This document shows, piece after piece, positions 45,196 through 57,774 of a DNA stretch of 64,000 bases. The translations under genes were made by a program, and so were the position numbers. The notes beneath the pieces are model-generated. The model saw only the letters and a list, made by a program, of their open reading frames with translations. It ran no database searches and was not told where the DNA came from. The stretch is from NCBI RefSeq assembly GCF_019175385.1, contig NC_083348.1, forward strand, positions 45,778,950 through 45,842,949, read 5' to 3'. How positions within the stretch are numbered: position 1 is the stretch's first letter; each line of letters starts with the position of its first letter. The DNA is from Lycium barbarum. Its lineage: Eukaryota > Streptophyta > Magnoliopsida > Solanales > Solanaceae.

Positions 45196-45730
45196 ATGGA
45201 ACGAACAATCCGTTTTGACATCGTCACTGAGGCTCCAGAGTTGCTAAGAGCTTGGTATGAATAGTTGAGTGATACTCACCAGAGAGCGATCAATTGCACT
45301 TTAGGACACTTACCCTTCATCATGACATTGAAAGGTCTCCTAGAGCTGATAGAGGTATTGGCGGGTATTGGGATGACAAGGAAATGCTGTTCCGTTTCAG
45401 TGATATTGAGATGACTCCTACCCTAGAGGCGACACAAGCCGAATCACAATCTGTTATTTCCACAGAGGCCCACCGTCGGTCAAATCATAAAGTTTCTTGC
45501 TTGAACCGATGCATCCTGGGTGCAAGGACCCACCAGAGCCTTCAGGGATGTATACCGGATATTTGGAGATGTCACCGGGTACACTCTATGTCAAAGGGAT
45601 TTCAAGAGTCGAGAAGAATGGGAGACCACTAGGCCTTTATCCTTTTCCATAGCCTTGTTAGCACTATGGTGTTTCCACAGAAAGGGTCACTGGCCATAGA
45701 CACCCGGGTGTTCTACCTGGCCCACGCAAT
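45196..45730 (+). pseudogene. Element J ORF1, first part (DUF7745-like), broken
   Basis: ATG at 45196: MERTIRFDIVTEAPELLRAW, then a TAG at 45262, then LGHLPFIMTLKGLLELIEVL. After a frame change near 45360 it reads GYWDDKEMLFRFSDIEMTPT (45363-45422). The pattern of hydrophobic stretch, YWD, FRF and E(L/M)TPTLE is that of the plant domain found upstream of gag in Ogre-type elements and in dispersed plant proteins. Its role is unknown. It continues in altered frames until solo LTR K at 45731 and resumes at 48824. Confidence 0.75.
45726..45730. repeat. Target site duplication of solo LTR K, left copy (gcaat)
   Basis: Identical to 48819-48823. Confidence 0.93.
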
Positions 45731-48700
45731 TGTCACGAGCCAACCCCGTAGGCCGTGACTAGTGCCCGATCTAGGCACTCAAACACATTCTAATATACAG
45801 CAGAAGCCGACGAGGCTTTATTTCAAATTTAGCTAATTTCCAGAAAAAAATTTCGGCAGAGTTTCCTTTGTTTTACGGACTATCCCATATACCCTGCACG
45901 CAGAAAATACCAACAAAGGCCACACAGGGCCAACAGAGTAACATTTAAATTTATGCGGACCGGCCGCCGCGGCGAATGGGATCGCCCAAACACAACATAT
46001 ACACACAGCTGTACAGAAGGATCCCAACCCACAAACATGTCTACAGACCTCTAAATGGACCAACAGAATCATATGGCGGGACAGGGCCCCGCCGTACCCA
46101 TGAACGAGAATATACACATATAGAAGTAACAGACTGTACCAAAAGATGGCTCTGAATAAAAGAGCGCTCCAAAAATAGCAGAATGAGATCCTAAGCGGAC
46201 GGATCAGCAAACCTGTCGTCGGTACCTGCGCGGCATGAAGACGCAGCCCCCGAGGAAAGGGGGTCAGTACGAAATATGTACTGAATATGTAAAGCCTGAG
46301 TTACAGAAACAAAATCATAACCGGTGCAGAACATACAGAAGGTGAGCAGAAAATCCCAAAGTATCAAATACATATTTTCAAAACATGCAGAGTGTGTACA
46401 GAAACATATGTCATATCAAATTTGGCCCCTGCCAACGTGGCCACCCTCCCGACGCTGGTGCCACAACACAGAAGAATCAGAATAGGGGCATAACCCCGTA
46501 ACATAGTATGTCATATCAGATGGCCATAGCAAATCATATGAGAACGAGCATACATGGCACAGCATACTCCACAAACCCATGTACGCGCATACCTGCCCCC
46601 TCACATCGAGGCACGGCGAACAATGCATAGGATCACGCTTGACAACATATCCTGGCCCGGGCTCAGTGTGGGAATCATTGGGGCATCCACGAATGGAGTA
46701 GTGAGAGACTAATGCAATTAAAATATCATAAATGTTTTCAAGGACTCAATGAGGCATATCAAGGGCAAACAAATCCAATGAAGTCAGACGGGATCATAAT
46801 AAAAGCATTTCCGACATCATAATAAATTACAGAAGTATAACCCTCCTGAAGTCGTTCCGAGTGTCAAAATGATTTATCAGACTTAATAGAATATTTAAAA
46901 CCATATTCGTTAGGTAATTAAAAGGGTAGTCGAAACGTTTCTTTCAAAAATCGTTCGAAAAGGAGACTTTAGTACATTAAGGGCAAAACCGGGAATAGCG
47001 GGCCCACCTCGGAACAAGCAAGGCGGTGGGCTCAAGTTACGCCCTTTGAGCTTATGGGGTCACCTATAAAGGTTCTACGGACATTCTATAGCTTTTCAAG
47101 GAGTTTAGAGAAAGTTTACATAATCGCAGGAAAAGCGTATCAAAATGGTTCAATTCTACTGAAGGAAAAACTGAGATTTTCTCTTGCAGATTCTGATGGC
47201 CAAAAAGGTCTTTTGAGGCCCGAATCCGATCCTAAAACACTTAGACATGCCAAAAGAAGGATCGGGGTAGCTTTACATACCTTTCAAGCTCCTTACGCCT
47301 TTCCAAACTCACTTCCCGTTTCGTCAAAAATCTGCAAATGGTCACATTTACCAATTGTAAGCTATAGATGCTCCGAATTCAATTCAACTCATATTTGTCT
47401 ACCGAAATTTCGGCAGCACTTCCCCTATACATATAGCACCCCCGAGAACTTAACTCGGCTCACAATCATCAACAACAACCCAAACAACAACATCAACATC
47501 AACAACAAACATTAGAAACACAATATGGCAACACTAGTTCTACTTGCCGACATAATGCCATTATCTTCATTTCAACTTCAATTTCCAAACCAATTTCAAT
47601 GATTTCACATTCATTATCAAACTAGATCATCACAACATAGTTTAGAAGCGTTTCATATCGTTTCCTTAAATTATACACACGATATACATAATATACGAAC
47701 TTTCCGCCGAAGTCATAACTCATTCAAAACTTCTAATCTTTGGCATACATATTCATGACATGTTTTCATCTTCCAAATTCATCAATACTCATCATAATTT
47801 GCAACTTAATAATTTCATTTTCATAATGTCGTAAAATCATTCTAAAACGACATAAACTTCTACATTCCATTTCATAACAAACTTATATCGTTTTACTTTC
47901 ATGTACCTTGCAAACATCACAACAACACTACTAACTTGCTAAACAAAATTGATTCATTCTCATTATACCAAAGACACCCCACGGCTACATCACTATTTTT
48001 CAACTTCTATCAAATTCATTCAACTTTCATTTCCAATATGCATTTCACCCCAACCACAACTAGAATATGATATAAATTCAACACATTATAATTATACACA
48101 TATATATATATATACACGGCCACATGCCTATATACATACCCACTTGGTAAAATTCCATTTTTCCGTACAATCAACTCATTCCCACATACTACAACACAAA
48201 CAAAACTTAATAACACAAAGATAAGGGATAAATTCTCACCTTCTCCACTAGTCTTCTTCACTTGAATGAATGATCACTTTGAAGAATCAAGACCTCCTTC
48301 CTCCAAACCAACTATACCAAGTTACAAAGGGACCTTGAATTAGCAGAAATCCAACAAGGGAAAAATTTTAGAAGTAAGATTTTTGGTGGCTAATTTTTTG
48401 CCCTCAAACCCGAGACCCGCTCTCTCTTTTTCTTGTTCTTGGCTTCTTATCCTAAGTCTTCTAATTGTCTTGAGTCTTCTAATGTATAATAAGAAGACTT
48501 GGTCACATGACCAAGCACATGACCAAGTAAAAAAAATGGGCTTGGATCATGGCCATGTTGGCCGGCCATGATCCCTTCTTTGGGCCTCAATTCCACTTCA
48601 ATTTTGTTTTGAGCCCAATGACTTGCGAATCAAATTTTGTAATTCCCGAAACTAATTTTCAAAATTCCAAATTTGTCCTTGGCCTAATTCGACACTTTCA

Positions 48701-48818
48701 CATTAATATTCTTTCATACACAACTCCTATGTCAAATAAAAGTTAGTTATGGCCTTATTTCTTACAAGTCAAGAATATTTCCAAATTTTTCCAACGTGTT
48801 AAAACACGGGATATATCA
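45731..48818 (-). repeat. Solo LTR K (3088 bp), element A family
   Basis: Starts TGTCACGAGCCAACCCCGTA and ends CGGGATATATCA, flanked by perfect gcaat repeats with no interior, so it is a solo LTR formed by LTR-LTR recombination. It shares long blocks with the element A LTR (TCACATCGAGGCACGGCGAA, then CCTGGCCCGGGCTCAGT). Modules: hairpin 46264-46284, donor-like AAAG|GTATGT (47275-47284) and GAAG|GTGAG (48235-48243), TTATTATACAT on the minus strand near 48485-48495, and CACATGACC palindromes with GGCCGGCCAT (48500-48575). Confidence 0.93.
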
Positions 48819-48823
48819 GCAAT
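48819..48823. repeat. Target site duplication of solo LTR K, right copy (gcaat)
   Basis: Identical to 45726-45730. Confidence 0.93.
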
Positions 48824-49670
48824 CTTCCACGGCATAACCAAGGACCAAGAAACAAGGTATTTTGACCTAGCACCCATCATATTGGCTGACATCTTCCGGA
48901 CTCTAGACTAGTGTTGAAATTATTTTTGATACTTCCAAGGATGTAATATGTTGCTGCAATGGTGGATTATCAAACACCTTAACATGGCCAAAGAGGCTCA
49001 GGGTTAGAGTCGACAAAATCGGGTAGATCGTCCCGTGGACTACTGCCTAACCCTCGGGTTCATGTCCAAAAATTCTTGGGTTGATTTCTTCATCGACTTG
49101 ACTGAAGATCGAATCCACTGGATGTTTCCTGACTTTATATTCGAAATAGTGGTGGTTCGAGGAAAGAATTGCCCCTTTGTGCCACTAGCTGGGGTTCAAG
49201 GAATCATTTCTTATTATCCATCTCGGGTTTTGAGGCAGTTCAGTAGGAGGCAAGTGATACCCCAGGTAGGAAACCCTGAGCAGTTCATCGTTGATCACAC
49301 AGAATAGAAGATCAAGCATACGGGCGTAATCCTTAGGGAATGAAATGGCCACATAAATTGGGCCCAGATACTTTAGGTCCATACAGGTTCGAAGCAGGGT
49401 GTGACCCAAGGTATCATGCATGGCTGCCGGGACACTTGGCTCGTGCACTTACGTCGGGGCCCGCATCTCCCCAAGAGGCCCAAGAAGAGAGCGTATGAAA
49501 GAACGCCTGGAAGGTATAAACAAGCATTTGGCCAGGATATTGGAAGAAAAAGACCCGGTGATTGTCAGGATGGAGCTACATCAAGCCAAGCCTCGACATC
49601 AACACCGGAGGACTTCCCTGATTACTGCTTTTGTTATTATAAGCCCCATGTCGGCTTTATCATCATTTTT
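48824..49670 (+). pseudogene. Element J ORF1, second part (DUF7745-like), broken
   Basis: Readable blocks: APIILADIFRTLD (near 48870), GCNMLLQWWIIKHL (48943-48984), then FMSKNSWVDFFIDLTEDRIH and PFVPLAGVQGIISYYPSRVL with RRQVIPQVG (49035-49300). These follow the order of the Ogre ORF1 domain. A basic tail follows (49401-49670) with MKERL, RYKQAFGQDI and a Ser/Thr-rich end. Frames shift several times and stops occur, including at 49305. Confidence 0.75.
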
Positions 49671-50869
49671 GTAATCCCTTCGGGGAAGATATTATTACTA
49701 TTATATTTAAATCATGGTGACTTTTTCGGGGCCGTGGTTCATCTTTATAAATGGCACCTACATGTTTCAAACGACTAAGAAAGCCTTAACTCAAAAAGCC
49801 TTAGGGACACGAGTAGTATAAATATCTATAAATTACGTAATTTCTTCCTTCATGCTTCACATGCTTACTTGCTATTTTTATGATCATAAATTAAAGCTTG
49901 AGTATGATTGGTACGATTTCACGATTTTTGAGGAATCATGCGCTCGCCTTTTCTCGACTTTGGCTTCGTTGAACAAGATCAAACTCGTGGAACCTGTTTA
50001 CGATCCCGCACCATTAAGGCCCAACAGGAACAAGTTCTTCTTATACCATACGGGAGCTAGGGGACTTGATATTTAAGGATGCCATGCCTTGAAACTTGAG
50101 CTCAAAAATATGATCAGGACTGGACAAATCATGGTCCTACTCCTACCGGGGTTCTGAGGAAAAGAAAGATTTGGCATGAGAAAGCATGTTCGTAAGGACA
50201 ACGACTTGCAGAACTATACTTTTGGGTAGATATTAGAAGTCCTCTTCTTTTGCACAAATGTTAGTCCCACCCTGATAAATTTGTAAAGGAACCGCGCCAA
50301 CCGGATGTCCCCATAGAGGGGTACGCGGGAAGACCTAATCGGGCCTGGTCTGGGGATGTTTGTAGCTAGGGTTAGCCAAAGGATATTCAGGAAGAAATGT
50401 GTATCCTTCTTTTGTAATCGAACTACGTAGGGCCTGATTTCTCCCGGCGGGATACGTAAGCAGTCTACGTAAGACTCGGTCCCTTCATGGTTTGAATTAT
50501 AATTCCCCCCCTCCCTCTGCTTGCTTAAGTTTTTATGATAGGTCAAAGGGTTCACCGTAGTAAGTCAAGCGTAAAGCCACCGGACCAAGATCCACCCAAA
50601 CATAAAAGCCGGTAATATCCAAACCTTTAGAACATCGGATCGAAAGTACTCAAGCTTCAATATATGACTTTCTATGCTACTTGCGTTTTAAATACCTGTA
50701 TGTGATATTTTGCCTTTATATTTAATGTCTAGAAACTAACTTTCTTTACCGTTGAGTTATTCTTATCTTATAAAAAGGGGCCAATTAGTGTAACGTCAAA
50801 AGCTGGCATACTTCACAAGATCCAAGGCCGCGTTAGCATCTCTCTCCAACAAAGGAATAGACAAAATTA
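49671..50869 (+). other. Element J spacer between ORF1 and gag
   Basis: No ORF with recognisable similarity. It includes one copy of the Ogre-type motif GAACTACGTAGGGCCTGATT...GGGATACGTAAGCAG (50417-50465), also seen in degraded form at 61360-61405 and 63229-63273. An intronic or linker role is possible but not shown. Confidence 0.5.
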
Positions 50870-52960
50870 TTGATACCCCCGAAGAAGCAAGAAATGAGCT
50901 CGTCCTCCTCAACGGAGACACCCAGGACTCTCAAGAATCAGCGTCGCAGGAGGATGTGATTACAACCTTGTTAACTAATGTCACCACTCTCCAGGAATAG
51001 GTAGCTAGAAGGGAGGCGGCTGATGCGGAAGAGAATGCCTCCACCGAAGGAAAGAGGCCCCCTCCTACCTTCCCCTCGTTGAGCTCTCCGGTGCCCGACC
51101 ATTTCCTGTCTACCCACTAGGAACCATACCCCCTCCACTAAACATCGCCAATCCAAACCATGTTGGCCTATCTTACTGTACCCCACCGGTAGTTAAAAAC
51201 GCTCAAATTCCAGGAACCACCCACTCAGTCCCCTCCTACCAAATCCCTCAGCCAGTATTCTTTAATCCGGCAAGCCAAGCACACGCACCGACCCTACCAG
51301 CGTGGAAAACCACCACTATCCCGTTTAACCATCCCACTCACTAAGTTTCATTCTTCACTCCTAACATCCTAAACAAATCTCCCCTGGGACACAAGGAGCT
51401 GGATCATTACTAGGAAACGGAAAGGACCTGGAGAATTGAACAAGACAGACGTTAGAAGGACATGGAGAGGAAGATGGAGGAATTGCTGGAAAAATCCAAC
51501 AGGTCTGCAAGAAAGGCCACAAGCCTAAGGTACGATGACCTATGCATGCACCCAGATTTGGACCTGCCAAAAGGGTTCAAAATCCCAAAATTTGAAATGT
51601 TCAACAGGATAGGGAATCCCAAGGAACACCTCCGTTCATAGTGCGACCAGTTGGTCGGAGTAAAGTAGAATAAACCCTTAATCATGCTACTATTAAGTCG
51701 TAGCCTGACCGGCGAAGCAGCCGAATGGTTCGTCCCACAAGACATACGCCAACGGCTCCTTTGGGAAAACCTGGCGGAGTCCTTCATGGAAAGATTTCGT
51801 TTCAATATCGAGACAGTGCCGAACCGCTACTACCTCGAGAAGTTCAAGCAAAAGCCAACAGAGAACTATAGAGAATTTGCCGATAGATGGAGAGTTGAAA
51901 AGGCCCGTTTACAGCCCCCAATGTGTGAAGGAGAGCTAGTCTCCTTGTTCATCACGTCACAGTAGTCGGATTTCTATGATAGGATGTTGTCCATGGCCGG
52001 GAGGCCATTTTCCGAAGTGGTAAAAATGGGAGAGGCCATAGAAGATGGTCTCAAATATAGAAAGAATGTCAGTATCTTCAACAAAGCGTCGTGACAGGCC
52101 ACTGCGGGAGTCTTCTGCAAAAAGAAAGAGGACGTGGTGAGCATATCCCACATTCCAAACCAAAGCCCAAAAGGACTGCCATCTTCCCACCAAGATCCAC
52201 CCCTCGTGAATTACTCTGCTCCTTCATACAACCCAACACCTGTATATTTCGCACAATCAACCTTCACCATTGTTGTACTGGCATACACGGCTCCGTCCAG
52301 TGTCCGTGTGTCCACTCCTATTTATCAAACACCGCCATAACAAACATACCAACCACCGCCCCCTCAAAACTACCACCCATCGCAAAATAATTCCCCACAA
52401 GCCTATCAACCCTAAAATTACCAAAATCAACCACCACCCCCAGTATATAATGCCCCAAGTACAGCTTTCGAGAAAAGGCCATTAAGAGAATTCACGACGT
52501 TCCTCGAACAGAGGGCTAGACTCTTTGAGAGACTACTAACTACAGGATTAATTCAGAACGTCCCACCAAAGCTAGCACAGCCTGAGAGCAGATTCTACAG
52601 GGCCGATCAGACTTGTGCCTACCACTCAGGAGGGAATGGGAACAACACGAAGGATTGCATAAACCTGAAACACAAAATTCAGGATCTGATTGACAAAAGA
52701 GAAATCATCCTGGAAACTGTGGCTCCCAACGTAAACACGAACCCACTGCCGAATGATGGAAACAGCGGAGTCCACATGATAGAGAGAGATGAAGACTGGG
52801 AAGCTTGCAGAGCGTTGTCTCCCAAAATGACCGAGTCTCTTGAACAAACAGTTGCTTCCTTTACACTCCAGGAATGTCCCAAATTCAAAGTCTTGATCCC
52901 CATTCCAGGAGTTCCCAAGGCTATACCAATGTTCAAGACTTTGGTTCTAGCACCCTGATA
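50870..52960 (+). pseudogene. gag: Element J gag (Ogre/Tat type), broken
   Basis: N-terminal acidic region (EEARNELVLLNGDTQDSQES near 50879), then LTNVTTLQE and a stop. The core at 51530-52090 reads LCMHPDLDLPKGFKIPKFEM, FNRIGNPKEHLRS, LSRSLTGEAAEWF, then ENLAESFMERFRFNIETVPN and YREFADRWRVEKARLQPPM. A proline-rich spacer (52100-52450) follows, then RARLFERLLTTGLI and the variant zinc site CAYHSGGNGNNTKDC (52615-52659), in which the usual third ligand His is Asn, and LKHKIQDLIDKREI. At least five stops or frame changes occur. This is the capsid protein family of Tat elements. Confidence 0.85.
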
Positions 52961-53149
52961 GCCCAGGTGGCACAAAACATTTTGCCTAACCCCAAAAAGC
53001 CAATCACTGTACAGGCGGCTATGACCCAAGGCATGACTCATTTAGGGAGACACTACACTTCTGAAAAATTGGCCCAGAATACCACAAGGAAGAAAAAAAC
53101 TCAGAAAAAGGCGATAACCGAAGGAGTGGCCAAAGATTTCTAGCGGCGC

Positions 53150-54228
53150 ATGCAGTCAAAAAATTATTCTATTGTTGAGCATTTGAAGAAGACGCCGGCG
53201 CAAATCTCAGTGCTATCGTTGCTGGATAGCTCACCTTCACACAGGCATGATCTCATGAAGGTATTAGACAACGCACATGTACTGGCGGGTACAAGTAGTG
53301 AAGATTTAGCTATTGGGCAACATAAAATCTGCTTCTCCAAGGAAGAATTGCCAGTCGAAGGGACTTTTCACAACAAAGCCCTCCATATCACCCTGGAGTG
53401 CCGTGAAAAGGCCGTAGGAAGGGTACTTGTGGATAATGGGACGGGCCTCAACATTTTCCCCGTAACCACCTTAACGCACCTTGGTTAACCATAGGCAAAA
53501 TTCGCCAGAGTGGGACGAATGTCAAGGGATTTGATGGATCCCTAAGCGATTCTTTGGGGGAGATAGATCTATAGAGCCAAGTCGGGCCTGCCTTCTTCAT
53601 AGCAGAGTTCTAGGTCATGGCAATCACTTCAAATTACAACATGCTCTTGGGAAGAGCCTGGATCCACTCCACCGGTACGGTACCATCAAGTCTGCACCAG
53701 GCCATAAAATTCGTATGGCAGGGCCAGGAAATTGTGGTCAAAGCTGATAAGGATATCCAGAAGTATCCTTACCACATTACACCAATGATCTAAGGGAGTC
53801 CCAATGGATAAAACTTCCACATGGTGGAATACGTCGGGGCCACCCACTCGGAAGGGGAGGTTGACAGACCAATGCCAGCAGTTTACAGAATGATCGCCTC
53901 CACAATGCTGAGAAATAGTTTTGAAGTGGGAAAAGGCCTACGAAAAGACCTTGAAGGAATAATAGAGCCCGTGCATATACCGAAAGAAAATTACCGCTTC
54001 GGCCTAAGGTATGCTCCCAGCCAGGACGAGCTCACAAAGGATATCAAGAGAGAACTCAGAACAAGAAATCTAACACAGCCAATTCCGAGGTTGTACCAGG
54101 CATTTCCCAACAACACACCAATGTCGAATGGACAAGAAGTTGAGAAGCAGATTTTATGTTGTTTCAAGAAGAGGGGTGCTACGCGATCACGGAGAAAATC
54201 CAGGAGCAGCCCATTGTACGCAGTTTGA
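53150..54228 (+). pseudogene. Element J aspartic protease region, broken
   Basis: The open block 53150-53488 holds LKKTPAQISVLSLLDSS, CFSKEELPVEGTFHNKALHI and the active site VLVDNGTGLNIFPVTTL. After a stop the domain continues as NYNMLLGRAWIHSTGTVPSS and LHQAIKFVWQGQEIVVKAD (about 53630-53740), then a downstream region with RYAPSQDELTKDIKRELRTR (53821-54228). The order and sequence style match Ogre protease and the stretch before its intron. Confidence 0.82.
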
Positions 54229-54569
54229 GGCCAGGAGAGCGCGTGAACAATTGGACATCTCCTCCCCTCTTGGCTCCTCAATAGAGAGATAGATTTTCCT
54301 TAAAAAGAATCTTTTGCTAAAAGGCAGCGGTGTTGCTGAGGCCCGAACGACTTCCTTTTCTAAAAATAATTCGTGATGTTTAAAAATGGAAATGGTTCAG
54401 CCTTATTCTGAGCCAGGACCACAGTTTGTTACCCATTGCTTTTGAATTGATAAGAAGCCTCGGCCTGCGTAAAACTGCTATTCTTATTAGAGAATAAAAT
54501 GAAAATTTTCTAACTAATCACGTAATAACGCCAATGAATAAGCCTAATTTTTCTGTCTCGCCTTTTCAG
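54229..54569 (+). other. Probable Ogre intron between protease and RT
   Basis: An AT-rich stretch with stops in all frames between the protease and RT domains. It ends in a pyrimidine tract and acceptor TTTTTCTGTCTCGCCTTTTCAG-like sequence (CAG at 54567-54569). Ogre elements are known to splice an intron here. The donor is not evident, so the left edge is approximate. Confidence 0.5.
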
Positions 54570-55637
54570 TAATAATCATAATAAAATAACCAAAAATGTC
54601 ATGACGTGTCATGAAACGAATGAGGAATAGTCAGCAGGAGTACGAGGAGTATGATGCAGCGATGATGATGCCAGAAGGGCTAGTAGAGGAATTGGAAGAA
54701 TTAGAAGAAAAGAAGAATCCGAATATAGAAAAACTGAGCTGATCTACCTCGACGACGAAAAAGATGTCAAAGAAACACAGATCAGTGCTCACTTGGGAGC
54801 TCCACAAAGGGAAGAGCTCATAGCTCTGCTGAAGGAATATGTGGATGTCTTCGCCTGGTCATACGCAGATATGCCAGGATTGAACACTGAAATACTGGCC
54901 TACATATTGCCCATCAAAGAGGGCTTTGTCCCGATCAAGTAAAAAACATGAACATTTAAGCCAGATTTGAGTATCAGGATAAAGGATGAAGTAGAGAAGC
55001 AGATCAAGTCTGGAGTAGTGGAAGTGACGTCCAACTCCACTTGGGTGGCCAACATATTGCCCATACCCAAGAAGGACGGAAAGATTTGAATCTGTGTGGA
55101 CTACAAAGATCTCAACCGGGCCAGTCCGAAGGACAACTTTCCTCTCCCAAACATCCATAGTCTAATAGACAATTGTGCCAAACACGAGCTGCAGTCATTC
55201 GTCGATTGTTTCGCCGGGTACCATCAAATACTGATTAACGAAGAAGACGTCGAGAAGACAACCTTTATCACCCTTTGGGAAGTCTACCATTATAGGGCAA
55301 TGTCGTTTGGCCTCAAAAATGCCAGCGCCACATACATGAAGGCTATGACTACCCTGTTCCATGATATGATGCATCGAGAGATCGAAGTCTCTGTGGACGA
55401 TGTCGTCATAAAATTGAAAGAAAGCTCAGAACATGCCATACACTTGCGCAAGTTCTTTGACAGGCTTCGCAAGTTCAATCTAAGACTAAACCCTGCAAAG
55501 TGCGCATTTGGGGTGCTCGCAGGGAAGTTGGTCGGATTCATAGTCAGGCTCAGGGGTATTGAACTAGATCCTACAAAAATCAAAGCCATTCAGGACTTGC
55601 TGCCACCCAACACCAAGAAAGAAGTCATGAATTTTTT
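54570..55637 (+). pseudogene. pol: Element J reverse transcriptase, 3' truncated
   Basis: Pre-RT acidic linker (YEEYDAAMMMPEGL near 54640), then LGAPQREELIALLKEYVDVF with AWSYADMPGL. RT fingers-palm: VEKQIKSGVVEVTSNSTWVA, VDYKDLNRASPKDNFPLPNI (55096 on), FVDCFAGYHQI, then MSFGLKNASATYMKAM and a catalytic box reading VSVDDVVIK (Tyr before VDD is Ser). It ends at KKEVMNFF, where LTR L begins (55638). Stops at 54940, 54949 and 55087. RNase H is missing. Confidence 0.87.
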
Positions 55638-56287
55638 TGTCACGACCCAAACCGGAGGGCCGCGACTGACACCCAAGACCCTATTCGGCCGAGTGCCATA
55701 CTACCATTCCATCCATGAGTAACAACTTTTTGTGAACCTTTAATCTATGAAATGACGCTTCCGTCAGCTACAAAAAATTTTTTCAATAAAACTCTTTTGT
55801 CAAATCAGGGACTTCTCCCTTATCGTTAATGCGAGAAAACCTTTAGTCACAAATAAAATCTTTACAAAGGAAACAAAGAATAAAGACTCATCAACTTATA
55901 TGGTCGCTTTACACAACTATCGACTCCTCGACGCCGTATCCACAGGACACTGTCTGCAAAGTCTCTAACATATACAAAATACCATAACATAAGCACTTTG
56001 ACTCGGCAATACTCCGAACTGAGATGGAGCTCACCAATCCAGCTGATAGCCTGGGAACATCTTATAGCCAATGTCTTCAACTCATCTGTATACACCTGCG
56101 TGGCATGAAAACGCAGCGCCCCCAGGAAAAGGGACGTCAGTACGAACAATGTACTGAGTATGTAAGGCAGAATTGAAACAATATATCTCGACTCAGATGA
56201 TAAAAGAGTAACAGATTCAACCTGTACCTATAGCCAACTCTGATAAACATGTACGTGCATATGAACTTTTAATGCAGCATGAGTATC

Positions 56288-56321
<34 letters not shown>

Positions 56322-56877
56322 GCATGCCATCACCCTGCTCGCAGCCCCTTCGGGTATAATAGCATAATGGCCCCTTCGGGCATCATAATCATCGTATACC
56401 AGCTGATCTGGTGGTTTGCGTATATAACGCCTTAGCCCTTTTCCCTTACCCGTGAAATGATGTTGTGCATGTATGTAAATATGAAAATGCATGAAAATCT
56501 TTGAAAACAATCAAAAGACTCCCTTCGGAGAAACTTTAACGCAAAACGGGAACTTCTTCCCCTTTTCATTTGTCTCCTTCGAGACCCCAAAATTTAAATG
56601 TAAAATGCATAGGAAAGAGAAGACCTTTTGAATGTCCCCTTCGCGAATTAGACAACATTATGAAATTGCACAACTTATGGACGCCCCTTCGGGACTTAAG
56701 AGGTCAAAGATACAAATACTCCTACACTGTCTAGGAATAGAGACTTAGAGTTCGTTTATTTGCTGGTTTTGTTTGGATAATAAGGATCTTCATCACTACC
56801 ATAATTATCACCACTATCATGTCTCACTTTGAATGATCCATAACATAAATTGAGGCCATATGTTATATAGCACGCTC

Positions 56878-56963
56878 AGACATAAGCTGAGGCCATAGCA
56901 CACTCAGACATAAGCTGAGGCCATAGCACACTCAGACATAAGCTGAGGCCATAGCACACTCAG
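56878..56963. repeat. Three tandem copies of a 28-bp unit
   Basis: Near-identical CAGACATAAGCTGAGGCCAT... units in direct repeat within the L LTR; a partial fourth copy precedes them. Confidence 0.92.
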
Positions 56964-57774
56964 TCGCGTCATGAAATCATCTAGAAACTTAGGCTTGAAA
57001 ATCTCTAGGATTGGAGTCATTGTAAGATTTTTAAGAAACTATAGAGTTCTGGCATTTCTAGGAGTAAAAATATTATGGATGTCATGTACGGAATTAAAAT
57101 ATAGGAATCATGCCTTTGAAAGAAATGGATGAGCCTTAACATACCTAGAAGCTCTCTTCTCAACTTTCCAATCTACCTCCTGTCTTGAAATATACATATA
57201 AAACCATTAACACTATTGTTAGGCTCACCTTCATACACTTGTCCTAAACCTTCAAATTAAACCTCCTTAAAATATGCCAAAATTCGGGCAACATCTCCCT
57301 TGTTTATTTGCCTAACCAGAATTCATAATTCAACAACCAACAACAACAACAATACCAACATCAATAATACCATTTCCCACATCAAAGTATTCCATAAAAC
57401 AGCCCACACGTTTTTTTCTAACTTCCATAACTAATCAATTCACTATACAACCATTTAACTATTCTATCTTCGTAAATAAGCCAATATCAACATAAATAGG
57501 AAGAGATCCATACCTTTCTCCCGTTTATTGTATCTTCACATTTCCACCCTAAGTTTAGGCCATAACACACCACTATATGATTCTGCAACAATAACCATAC
57601 GCTATCCAGATCGGAATTTGGAAATTATACCTGGTTTGGGTTAAAAGTTGGCTTGGGGGGGTTGGGGAGAAGTCTCCAGATTTTTGGAGAGGTTTTTGGG
57701 GTGTTTGGTGAAGAAAATGGGGGTTGGACCATTTAAATAAAGCCAGAATCTGCCTGCACCGCCTCTAAAATCAT

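Noticed and set aside
45294..45632. A host gene with the DUF7745-like domain
   Set aside because: Its position between a tRNA-Arg primer site and a Tat-type gag shows it belongs to the Ogre element.
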